Part shown: positions 31,772 through 42,539 of the stretch, piece after piece
Layout of the letters: the number at the start of each line of letters is the position of its first letter
How positions within the stretch are numbered: position 1 is the stretch's first letter
Source of the DNA: Sanderia malayensis
Lineage: Eukaryota > Cnidaria > Scyphozoa > Semaeostomeae > Pelagiidae
Direction: 5' to 3'
Assembly: GCA_013076295.1 (NCBI GenBank)
Contig: RQOL01000616.1
Span: 372,001-436,000, forward strand
DNA: 64,000 nt
Translations under genes and position numbers: made by a program
The notes under the pieces: model-generated
What the model was told of the DNA's origin: nothing
What the model saw: only the letters and a program-made list of their open reading frames with translations
Database searches by the model: none

Positions 31772-33591
31772 ATGTCGAAACAAGTTGTTATCAGCGAGAG
31801 AAAGATGGCATACGTATATTACGTCGACAGGAGTCGAAGCTCTCCTATCGAGAGATCGCTAGACGGTGTAAGATCTCCAAGTCTAGTGTAGAGAGGATCT
31901 GCAAAGAAGGATTGGAAGAGAAAGTCCACAAGAAAAGGAGTGGGAGGCCGGAAATTCTGAGCCGCAGGGACAAAGATCGCTTCCTTCGAAAGTTCAAAAC
32001 AATGAGGGAAAGCAATCCTAATGTCCATGTGATGGAAGTGGCGAAGGAATGTGACATCACGGAGGTAAGTAAGAAGACCTTGTGTCGAGTGTTTACTACC
32101 CCCGGCTATCAGTATATTCGCCCTAGAAGGAAAGGCCTGTTGACTCTGAAAGACAAAAAGAAGAGGGTGGCGTATGCCCTGAAGGTATGAAAGACACTAT
32201 CCCTACTTATTGGACAGAGGATGTGTTGCTGTATCTGGATGCAGTATCCTTCGTCCATAAATCCAATCCATGTGAGGATGCTTTGCCCCCAGCAGGCATG
32301 GTATGGAGGAAGCTGGGTGAAGGCCTGGCAGGTGGAAGGGTATGTCACTATGTGGTAGGTATTTGCTATGGTGCTGGGGCTGTATTGGTGGAGGAGTATT
32401 CCACCATGAATGGCAAGTATTTTTCAAATTTTATTGAATTGACATTGCATCAAATACTTTTAGATAGAGCCAGATTAACAGGGAAAGAGAAGCTGTTATT
32501 TTTGCAGGACAATGGCCCAAGCCAGAACAGTGCCATGGCAAGAGATGCAATGAAGAACATTGCAGCAGAAGTCGTCAATATTCAACCAAGGTCCCCGGAC
32601 ATCAACCAGATAGAGAACTTTTTTCACAACGTTAATAGACAACTGAAGAAGGATGCATTGGAAAGAAGGATAAAAAGAGAGACTTTTAATGATTTCAAAC
32701 TCAGAATTATGGATACCATTACAAATTATGATACAGATATAATAGACAAGACAATTCAAAGCAAGCGTTCATTATACTTTATATCACTGAAAACAAGCAA
32801 ATGCATGTGTATTTTACTTATATTCAACTGTAATAACGTAGATTCATGTGCAATTTGTGTGAATGAATGTTAAAATCAATGAAAACAAGCAAATGCATGT
32901 GTCTTTTACTTATTTTCAGCTGTAATAACGTGAATTAATGTGCAATTAGTGTGAATGAATGTTAATATCACTGAAAACAAGCAAATGCATGTGTCTTTTA
33001 CTTAGTTTCAGCTGTAATAACGTGATTCATGTGCAATTAGTGTGAATGAATGTTAATATCACTGAAAACAAGCAAATGCATGTGTCTTTTACTTAGTTTC
33101 AGCTGTAATAACGTGAATTCATGTGCAATTAGTGTGAATGAATGTTAAATCACTGAAAACAAGCAAATGCATGTGTCTTTTACTTAGTTTCAGTTGTAAT
33201 AACGTAAATTCATGTGCAATTAGTGTGAATGAATGTTAAATGTCACTGAAAACAAGCAAATGCATGTGTTTTTCACTTAGTTTCAGCTGTAATAACGTGA
33301 ATTCATGTGCAATTAGTGTGAATGAATGTTAGAATCACTGAAAACAAGCAAATGCATGTGTCTTTTACTTAGTTTCAGCTGTAATAACGTGAATTCATGT
33401 GCAATTAGTGTGAATGAATGTTAAATCACTGAAAACAAGCAAATGCATGTGTCTTTACTTAGTTTCAGCTGTAATAACGTGATTCATGTGCAATTAGTGT
33501 GAATGAATGTTAGAATCACTGAAAAAAGCAAATGCATGTGTACTTTACTACTATAATTTCTAAGAATAAAGGTTGTAGAACTAAGTATTAA
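31772..33591 (+). pseudogene. Tc1-like DD34E transposase, copy A, split by satellite
   Basis: The start at 31772 opens MSKQVVISERK. Relative to copy B one base is missing near 31824, so the frame changes before RQESKLSYREIARRCKISKS (helix-turn-helix) and the GRPEIL linker. A second one-base loss near 32180 separates the catalytic part. The latter has YLDAVSF (first Asp), FLQDNGPSQNS (second Asp) and SPDINQIENFF (Glu), with 34 residues between second Asp and Glu, the Tc1 value. About ten residues after VWRKLGE are missing compared with copy B. At 32765 a satellite array interrupts the gene; the last codons (ending RTKY and TAA at 33589) resume after it. Confidence 0.85.
32766..33545 (-). repeat. 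92-bp satellite array inside the transposase gene
   Basis: Eight to nine units of about 91-92 bases (CACTGAAAACAAGCAAATGC, TTTACTTAGTTTCAGC, ATTAGTGTGAATGAATGTTA...) lie here. They are the reverse complement of the large array at 51600-56085. Copy B of the transposase has no such array at the corresponding codon, so the array was gained in copy A or lost from copy B. Confidence 0.9.
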
Positions 33592-33806
33592 TCAAATTTT
33601 TGTATATACAGTTGCAGAATTGGGTAGAAATTTATGCACGGAATATTCTTGTTTGTAGATTGCAGCAGCATGGAATAAAGTTATTGAATTAAACGTAGAA
33701 GTTCTCGTATTATTGTAATTACAAATTAACTATTGTCAATACATGATATGTCACATTATTTGAAACGGTAAACATTGTTGTCAACCCGTGATGTATGTTC
33801 AAATGA
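33592..33806. repeat. spacer joining the Tc1 and Rep parts, copy A
   Basis: It matches the reverse complement of about 60985-61150, except for an extra stretch of some 45 bases (about 33735-33785) next to a duplicated TTGTCAA motif. It ends with the target site GTTCAAATGA (33797-33806) of the 8-kb insertion. Confidence 0.7.
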
Positions 33807-34182
33807 TGACGTTACTAAAAACCAGAACACACCGGAACATGCCTGAACAACCCAAGAACAGGCTGAACACTCCAAGAACAACCCAAGAACAGGTCGAAAT
33901 AATCGTTAAAAACCCAACAACAGCCCGTTGCAATCAATAATTAAACTAGAAGATGCCATTGTTACCATTTCAGTAACTTTTCTCGAAATTAGAACATTAA
34001 TTTTTAACTTTCTTGTCCAACACTTAAGCCGCCATAATAACAACATTGACTTCCATTGTTATTACAAGCTTTTGTTGTTTTTCACCAATCGTCAGGGTTT
34101 CAGTCACAGGGTTTCGAAGTATAAAGTTGGAAGAAAAGTGGCCGCCATTGGAGGGCATAGAGATGATAATCTAGAGAACTAT

Positions 34183-34372
34183 TCTCACTGAGGGCACATT
34201 CGTTCAAACGAGAACTAAGATTATTTGACCACTCTTATATCCCTGTGGGCGCTGCACGCGGTGGCCCTGGGCCCGAGATGACTGATGCGTGGCTTTATAG
34301 CGGTGGGGCATCCACATACCACGCCCTTTTCAGTCTTCACTAGCTTCAAGCGTTACTATACCGAAATTTTCT
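34183..34372 (+). repeat. internal direct repeat D, left copy
   Basis: The 185 bases starting TATTCTCACTGAGGGCACAT recur at 41127-41314 with only a few differences, in direct orientation. Containing no coding signal, this pair frames the interior of the 8-kb element just inside its inverted ends. Confidence 0.85.
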
Positions 34373-34610
34373 TCAGTGTTTTCCTCGCCGTCGCTGCCCT
34401 CGTCTTTGTACTTTATCGTGTCTGCCCCAGCTAACATCGACCAACACGCACAGCCTGTAATAACCAGAGCAGCCCAACACGTCAGACCAGAAGCCTAACC
34501 TGACCAGAGACCCGACATACTTCAGCCCCTCGAGAGAACGCTGAAGTAGGCCTGCCGACTCCAGGATAGAATGTGAGCTTTTGTTTTTCTAACCTCTCTT
34601 TAATGCTATT

Positions 34611-35387
34611 GTGTCGGGAGTTGCGTTTGCTTGTTGTGTGTTCTTGTTCCACGGCGGTATCGCTGTCCGCGGCAGGGTGCGTGGATCGTTATTATCTGGT
34701 CGGTTTTCCACATGTATATATATTTGTGTTGAGCTAGCCCCTCTCATACGTGTACTTCGCCACACGTTATCGTGTTCGGTGTGCCCGTCCTTATTCCCCG
34801 CTCCCTTTGCAATCTTATTTTCTCTGGAAAATCTGCTATACGCCTCACAAAAAACTCCCCGTGTAGTACCCTCCGGTACTCATATCTATATATGCATACA
34901 TATTTATTCGTATGGGCCTTTCGTATATCTTCATATCGGTCATTTGCCTGCCTCGTGGCTAGGCCGTATTTATCTTAATCGGGTTCTCACCCCCAGTTTT
35001 TCACACGGCGTTTTCATGGTGCATGGTCTCATCCTTACGACCGACACGGGGGTTTTCTCGCGGATATGCTACGTGCTTTTCACAATATTGTTAGGCATTT
35101 ACGCTATCTCAGTATTTTTTGCACATGTCCCTTATCGCCTTGCGCAACCTTTTTATATAGCTATTTTTATCCGATTTACCAGCAGTGTGAAAATTACACG
35201 GGGCTACACTTGTCAACACCATTCCATATTCACAGGGGTCTCCCCTCCACGACAGGGAGGTGACATATTTTGCGTGGATCCATTAGCACGTGTTTCCAAA
35301 CTATTTTATTTCTGTGCACATGTACTACTTCACCTGGGTCCCACTGCCACACAAACTGGGTGCCGTGTGATTTCTCGCCTTATGTAG
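34611..35387 (+). CDS. unidentified 258-codon open frame in the 8-kb element
   Basis: The frame is open from a GTG at 34611 (no ATG near the start) to 35387. It is rich in Leu, Ile, Phe, Val and Cys, with hydrophobic runs such as GIYAISVFFAHVPY, so it would be membrane-like if made. The region is pyrimidine-rich on this strand, which alone can create hydrophobic open frames, and two other plus frames are also partly open. I recognise no family. It may be spurious. Confidence 0.2.
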   Translation: MSGVAFACCVFLFHGGIAVRGRVRGSLLSGRFSTCIYICVELAPLIRVLRHTLSCSVCPSLFPAPFAILFSLENLLYASQKTPRVVPSGTHIYICIHIYSYGPFVYLHIGHLPASWLGRIYLNRVLTPSFSHGVFMVHGLILTTDTGVFSRICYVLFTILLGIYAISVFFAHVPYRLAQPFYIAIFIRFTSSVKITRGYTCQHHSIFTGVSPPRQGGDIFCVDPLARVSKLFYFCAHVLLHLGPTATQTGCRVISRLM

Positions 35388-35790
35388 ATGCCCCGCGTAT
35401 TTCCATACTTGCAGGGCGCTGGTTTATTGCTGCTGCGCAGCGTAGCAGAATATAGTTGAGTCCCGGAAAAGAAATCTTGGCTCTTTATGCGTTTGTCTGG
35501 GTCATTCTAATCTGCGCGGGGCCTCATATCCTCCTCCGTTAGGTCGCACGCTGGTTTTATTATCACTTCATCAGTGCGGTAATCTTTTGCCGCATTGCAG
35601 TGCGACGTTTTAGAAACGTTGGGAAAACGATATTGGTTGGCTAATCTGCTGGTTTGCTAATTTTTACTCATGGCCAGAATAGAGCAGCCCACAAAACAAT
35701 TTGGATCACCACTTGCACCATCATTATGTATTTTAGTGTTTTTGACGGGGTATTAACAGTATTTCACTGAGCTACCTACCCTAAAATCCA
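35388..35790. other. interior of the 8-kb element, nothing recognised
   Basis: Unique sequence between the open frame and the satellite array, without motifs I can name. Confidence 0.4.
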
Positions 35791-38700
35791 GCTCTTAACA
35801 CGTGGAAAGTTGCTGTGATGTCCATGATTTAAACAGCCCACAGAGAGACCCGTAAGATTTCCTGGTCCTAATACTTAGAAAGGTGCTGTGATGTCACAAG
35901 GTGATGGACTCACAGAGAGACCTGCAATAATCTAGATTAATACTAAGAACGGTGCTGTGGATGACTCACAGAGAGACCGGCATTATTTACATTAATACTT
36001 AAAAGGTGCTGTGATGTCACAAGGTGATGGACTCATAGAGAGACCTGCAATATCTAGATAAATACTTGAAACGGTGCTGTGGATGGACTCACAGAGAGAC
36101 CGGCATTATTTAGATTAATATTTAAAAGGTGCTGTGATGTCACAAGGTGTTGGACTCATAGAGAGAACCGCAATATCTAGATTAATACTTGGAAACGGTG
36201 CGTGGATGGACTCACAGAGAGACCGGCATTTATTTAGATTAATACTTAAACGGTGCTATGATGTCACAAGGTGATGGACTCATAGAGAGACCTGCAATAT
36301 CTAGATAAATACTTGGAACGGTGCTGTGGATGGACTCACAGAGAGAGGACCGGCATTATTTACATTAATACTGAAAAGGGCTATGATGTCACAAGGTGAT
36401 GGACTCATAGAGAGACCTGCAATATCTAGATAATACTTAGAACGGTGCTGTGGATGGACTCACAGAGAGACCGGCATTTTTTTAGATTAATACTTAAAAG
36501 GTGCTATGATGTCACAGGTGATGGACTCATAGAGAGACCTGCAATATCTAGATTAATACTTAGAACGGTGCTGTGGATGGACTCACAGAGAGACCGGCAT
36601 TTATTTAGATTAATACTTAAACGGTGCTATGATGTCACAAGGTGATGGACTATAGAGAGACCTGCAATATCTAGATAAATACTTAGAACGGTGCTGTGTG
36701 GCTCACAGAGAGACCGGCATTTATCAGATTAATACTAAAAGGTGCTATGATGTCACAAGGTGATGGATTCATAGAGAGACCTGCAATATCTAGATTAATA
36801 CTTAGAACGGTGCTGTGGATGGACTCACAGAGAGACCGGCATTTATTTAGATTAATACTTAAAAGGTGCTATGATGTCACAAGGTGATGGATTCATAGAG
36901 AGACCTGCAATATCTAGATTAATACTTAGAACGGTGCTGTGGATGGACTCACAGAGAGACCGGCATTTATTTACATTAATACTGAAAAGGGCTATGATGT
37001 CAACAGGTGATGGACTCATAGAGAGACCTGCAATATCTAGATTAATACTTAGAACGGTGCTGTGGATGGACTCACAGAGAGACCGGCATTTTTAGATTAA
37101 TACTTAAAAGGTGCTATGATGTCACAGGTGATGGACTCATAGAGAGACCTGCATATCTAGATTAATACTTAGAACGGTGCTGTGGATGGACTCACAGAGA
37201 GTCCGGCATTTATTTAGATTAATACTTAAACGGTGCTATGATGTCACAAGGTGATGGACTCATAGAGAGACCTGCAATATCTAGATAAACTTAGAACGGT
37301 GCTGTGGATGGACTCACAGAGAGACCGGCATTTATCTAGATTAATACTTAAAAGGTGCTATGATGTCACAAGGTGATGGATTCATAGAGAGACCTGCAAT
37401 ATCTAGATTAATACTTAGAACGGTGCTGTGGATGGACTCACAGAGAGACCGGCATTTATTTAGATTAATACTTAAACGGTGCTATGATGTCACAAGGTGA
37501 TGGATTCATAGAGAGACCTGCAATATCTAGATTAATACTTAGAAACGGTGCTGTGGATGGACTCACAGAGAGACCGGCATTTATTTAGATTATTACTTAA
37601 ACGGTGCTATGATGTCACAAGGTGATGGACTCATAGAGAGACCTGCAATATCTAGATACATACTTAGAACGGTGCTGTGGATGGACTCACAGAGAGACCG
37701 GCATTTATCTAGATTAATACTTAAAAGGTGCTATGATGTCACAAGGTGATGGACTCATAGAGAGACCTGCAATATCTAGATTAATACTTAGAACGGTGCT
37801 GCGATGGACTCACAGAGAGACGCATTATTTACATTAATACTTAGAAAGATGCTGTGATGTCACACGGTGATGGACTCGCAGAGAGACCTGCAATATCTAG
37901 ATTAATACTTAGAACGGTGCTGTGGATGGACTCACAGAGAGACCGGCATTTATTTAGATTAATCTTAAACGTGCTATGATGTCACAAGGTGATGGATTCA
38001 TAGAGAGACCTGCAATATCTAGATTAATACTTAGAACGGTGCTGTGGATGGACTCACAGAGAGACCGGCATTTATTTAGATTAATACTTAAACGGTGCTA
38101 TGATGTCACAAGGTGATGGACTCATAGAGAGACCTGCAATATCTAGATAATACTTAGAACGGTGCTGTGGATGGACTCACAGAGAGACCGGCATTTATAG
38201 ATTAATACTTAAAAGGTGCTATGATGTCACAAGGTGATGGACTCATAGAGAGACCTGCAATATCTAGATTAATACTTAGAACGGTGCTGTGGATGGACTC
38301 ACAGAGAGACCGGCATTTATTTAGATTAAACTTAAACGTGCTATGATGTCACAAAGGTGATGGATTCATAGAGAGACCTGCAATATCTAGATTAATACTT
38401 AGAACGGTGCTGTGGATGGACTCACAGAGAGACCGGCATTTATTTAGATTAATACTTAAACGGTGCTATGATGTCACAAGGTGATGGACTCATAGAGAGA
38501 CCTGCAATATCTAGATACATACTTAGAACGGTGCTGTGGATGGACTCACAGAGAGACTGGCATTTATCTAGATTAATACTTAAAGGTGCTATGATGTCAC
38601 AAGGTGATGGACTCATAGAGAGACCTGCAATATCTAGATTAATACTTAGAACGGTGCTGTGGATGGACTCACAGAGAGACCGGCATTATTTACATTAATA

Positions 38701-39945
38701 CTTAGAAAGATCTGTGATGTCACACATTTAGCATCTAGGTCTCTATATGAGACTTATAAGGTGATGGACTCACAGAGAGACCTGCAATATCCACATTAAT
38801 ACTAAGAACGGTGCTGTGGTTGGACTCACAGAGAGACTGGCATTATTTACATTAATACTTCAAAGGTGCTATGATGTCACAAGGTGATGGACTTATAGAG
38901 AGACCTGCAATATCTAGATTAATACTTAGAACGGTGCTGTGGATGGACTCACAGAGAGACCGGCATTTATTTAGATTAATACTTAAAAGGTGCTATGATG
39001 TCACAAGGTGATGGACTCATAGAGAGACCTGCAATATCTAGATTAATACTTGGAACGGTGCTGTGGATGGACTCACAGAGAGACCGGCATTATTTACATT
39101 AATACTTAAAAGGTGCTATGATGTCACAAGGTGATGGACTCATAGAGAGACCTGCAATATCTAGATTAATACTTAGAACGGTGCTGTGGATGGACTCACA
39201 GAGAGACCGGCATTTATTTAGATTAATACTTAAAAGGTGCTATGATGTCACAAGGTGATGGACTCATAGAGAGACCTGCAATATCTAGATAAATACTTGA
39301 AACGGTGCTGTGGATGGACTCACCGAGAGACCGGCATTATTTACATTAATACTTAAAAGGTGCTGTGATGTCACAAGGTGTTGGACTCATAGAGAGACCT
39401 GCAATATCTAGATTAATACTTGGAACGGTGCTGTGGATGGACTCACAGAGAGACCGGCATTTATTTAGATTAATACTTAAACGGTGCTATGATGTCACAA
39501 GGTGATGGACTCATAGAGAGACCTGCAATATCTAGATAAATACTTGGAACGGTGCTGTGGATGGACTCACAGAGAGACCGGCATTATTTACATTAATACT
39601 TAGAAAGGTGCTGTGATGTCACAAGGTGATGGACTCGCAGAGAGACCTGCAATATCCAGATTAATACTAAGAACGGTGCTGTGGGTGGACTCACAGAGAG
39701 ACTGGCATTATTTACATTAATACTTCAAAGGTGCTATGATGTCACAAGGTGATGGATTCATAGAGAGACTTGCAATATCTAGATTAATACTTGGAACGGT
39801 ACTGTGGATGGACTCACAGAGAGACCGGCATTATTTACATTAATACTTAACAGGTGCTGTGATGTCACAAGGTGATGGACTCACAGAGAGACTTGCAATA
39901 TCGAGATTAATACTTAGAACGGCGGGAGAGGACTTGCATTAAACA
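35791..39945. repeat. 124-bp dimeric satellite array
   Basis: About 33 copies of a two-part unit. Subunit A is about 68 bases (GGTGCTATGATGTCACAAGG ... CTGCAATATCTAGATTAATA) and subunit B about 56 bases (GGTGCTGTGGATGGACTCAC ... GGCATTTATTTAGATTAA). The subunits are related to each other, sharing GGTGCT, GGACTCAYAGAGAGAC and TTAATACTTA, so a monomer of 55-70 bases was first doubled and then amplified. Open frames here are products of the repeat. Confidence 0.95.
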
Positions 39946-40310
39946 TGGCTTAATACTCATGAAGGTGCGGTGCTATCATCATATGATTAGGCTCGCAGAG
40001 AGATCTGCTCTACACATGGCTTAATACTCTTGAAGGTGATGTGATGTCATAGTATGATCCGACTCAGAGAAAGACCTGCATTACACATGGCTTAATATTC
40101 TCGAGGGTTCTGCGATGTCGTAGAAGCTATGATCCGACTCACACAGAGACCTGTACTACACATGGCCTAACACTTCTGAAAGTACTATGATATCATAGTC
40201 TGCTCCGACGTACAGAGAGACCTGTATTATACCTGGCTTAATACTTATGAAGGTGCTGTGACGTCACAATATGTAGAGGTTCACAGAGCGACCTGCCATC
40301 TAATTCTTAC
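39946..40310. repeat. diverged monomer edge of the dimeric satellite
   Basis: Five or six units of about 70 bases (GGCTTAATACTYNTGAAGGT, GTGATGTCATAGTATGATCC, AGAGAGACCTG...) are clearly related to subunit A but much more diverged and not in dimers, as at the border of an old array. Confidence 0.85.
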
Positions 40311-41040
40311 TCGTTGCCACGAACTCATTTAGTTTTTACAATGGGTTTGTTACATTATCTTGAAGAATTTTCGAATTCTCATTTCGGTTTAATTACATTA
40401 TTCGCTTTATCCTTCCTCGTGTTTGTTCTTTTTATTTGGTTGCTTGCGCAAAGCCCCTCTCTGATTTTATCAATTCTTGCATAGCCTTTCCTTACAATCC
40501 TCTACCAGCCACTTGGGGACCCAACTAAGGGTCTTAATACGCGGCCTTACGCTGGTCTGTTTTGAGTGGCTGGATCTGGGGGCCTTCTTCTAACAATTTG
40601 CCTGTTTGTTTCCATCATTTTCCTTTCCTATTTGCGCAGTCTCTGGCTCTGCCATTTCCCACTCAACTATTACGCGTTCAGCATATCAACCGGGCAGGAA
40701 AGGTAAAAATGATGAGTTTCTCGATGGAAGGCCTGCAGGTCCGGCCACTCAGAGCCCATCAGTTAGCCTCAACCACATCGTGTAAGGTGAGGTCTGACCA
40801 TCTTGATCCGGGCTCTCTGCTTGCTGCAGAAGCCTCTTCGAGTGCCTCCTTGATTGGATCCGATTTCAGAACCTTGAACTCATTAGCGGGTTTCACGCCC
40901 CTTCTCCCTTCTTAATCTCATTCCGCTACTTCTCAATTCTTTGGGTTTTATCTGAGTATTGGACAGTACAAGCACAATGCAGAAAATTGGATGTATTTTT
41001 TCCTGAGTATTTTCTACCAGTACATATTGGGTTATCGGCT
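40311..41040. other. interior of the 8-kb element with exon-like segment
   Basis: A pyrimidine tract and CAG at about 40609-40640 precede an 80-base segment that ends CAGGAAAG|GTAAAAATG near 40701, which looks like an exon with acceptor and donor. A frame 40562-40915 (117 codons) is open but unrecognised. This may be captured host sequence. Confidence 0.3.
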
Positions 41041-41068
41041 TTCAGACTATAGCCGACGAAGCAATCTC

Positions 41069-41445
41069 CATATCTTAGTCAGTTTGAGAGTAGAACAATG
41101 GCCCGCAGTGACGATAGGTTACTATTCTCACTGAGGGCACATTCGTTCAAACGAGAACTAAGATTATTTGACCACTCTTATATCCCTGTGGGCGCTGCAC
41201 GCGGTGGCCCTGGGCCCGAGATGACTGATGCGTGGCTTTATAGCGGTGGGGCATCCACATACCACGCCCTTTTCAGTCTTAACTAGCTTCAAGCGTTACT
41301 ATACCGAAATTTCCCCACCCACCTCCCGCAGCGACGGCACTGTAGCCAAATCTTCTTCTCTCAAACAGCGAGCCTCCTCGCACTCTCCATATCTTAGTCA
41401 GTTTGAGAGTAGAACAATGGCCCGCAGTGACGATAGGTTACTAAC
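41069..41445. repeat. direct repeats near the right end of the 8-kb element
   Basis: The run CTCCATATCTTAGTCAGTTT with GAGAGTAGAACAATGGCCCG and AGTGACGATAGGTTACT occurs at 41069-41133 and again at 41385-41445, enclosing the right copy of direct repeat D (41127-41314). Confidence 0.85.
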
Positions 41446-41849
41446 GGCCGATACTCCCACTGTGTAGCGGGTGAAGCAAAAATTTCTAGCCAGCCACCCT
41501 CCAACAAAATGGCGGACAAAACTCTGCAGCTGGAACTTTGCGTTATTGGTGGAAAACAACAAAAGCTTGCAATAACAATGGAAGTGAATTGTTGTTATCA
41601 TGGCGGCCCAAATGTTCGACAAGAAATTTAAAAATTAATGTTCTGACTTCAAGAAAAGTTACTGAAATGGTAAGAATGGCTCCTTCTAATTTGGTTTTTA
41701 ATAGGGTTGGGTTGTTGTTGGCTTTTTAACGATTATCTTGACCTGTTCTTGGCGTGTTCTTGGGTTGTTTTTGGAGTGTTCAGCCTGTTCTTGGGTTGTT
41801 CTGGCATGTTCCGGTGTGTTCCGCTTTTTAGTATCGTCGGTTCAAATGA

Positions 41850-42525
41850 GATGAGCTGAGGTGTTGAAAAATATTGTTTGTTTTCACTCTCCAGCTTCTA
41901 CTAATATTTTGAATACAATGCACTTGTATTCTGCAAATGACACATCCAGGAATTAAATATACGTCGGGCAAGGGGTCATACCAGGAAGTCAGGCTGATGG
42001 CAAATAGCATGCATCCCTACGATATACACTACAATTTAGAGTGTATAATAATTAAAAACAGGGTGTTCTCGTTCACAGAGAGGAATGAAGATGTTCTTAA
42101 GAGATGTACATCACTAATGTACATAATCTACACATTTTTATTTGTTTCTTTTTAACACTTTCACAGAGATATGAAGGAAAGATTGGACAGTTTACAAATT
42201 CGTTGAATAGAAAGTCACATGACTTGTCTTTTAATCTCTTGGAAGTGTAAACCGTGGAGGTTATTTGAATATTTCTCAGCAATTCAAAAGGTCGCATGTT
42301 CACTTATTATTTCAAAAGATGTACACAAGTCGTGTAAATCTTTCATACATATTTTCAAAATTTATTACCAGATGTGAATGGAAATATTTGTCTTTTTCCT
42401 ATTGTAAACTGTCCCAGCTTGGGAAGACACCAATACAATACATAGCGGGACACTGATTAGAACAAAAGGTAATGCAGCAAAATAATACATTTATAACAAA
42501 AACGATTTACGTGTCGCGCTGTCTA
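41850..42525. repeat. non-Rep segment of the compound element, copy A
   Basis: It is shared with the reverse complement of 60290-61005. Frames in it are broken, but on the plus strand a piece reading RYEGKIGQFTNSLNRKSHDL (about 42168-42228) with a downstream stop is preserved in both copies. It might be a decayed second gene convergent with the Rep gene, or only duplicated non-coding DNA. Confidence 0.5.
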
Positions 42526-42539
42526 TTGTTCATTTACTT

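Larger units (their letters stand above)
33807..41839. mobile_element. 8.0-kb long-TIR element, non-autonomous, MULE-like
   Basis: About 310-350 bases at each end are inverted repeats (33807-34120 and about 41480-41839), both starting around TACTAAAAASC-GGAACACACCGG and carrying a series of short GAACAACCCAAGAACAGG subrepeats. The 10-base sequence GTTCAAATGA flanks both sides (33797-33806 and 41840-41849) and occurs once at the uninterrupted site in compound copy B. A 9-10 base duplication with long inverted ends fits MULE/Mutator and some foldback elements. Merlin-type elements (8-9 bases) are an alternative. No transposase was found inside; most of the interior is satellite. Confidence 0.8.

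Noticed and set aside
32766..33545. CRISPR-like regular repeat pattern
   Set aside because: Units are head-to-tail without spacers, and the DNA is eukaryotic; it is a satellite array.
36445..38698. Repeated peptide frames (MDSQRDRHFFRLILKR type)
   Set aside because: They are read-through of the 124-base satellite and are broken at every length change of the unit.
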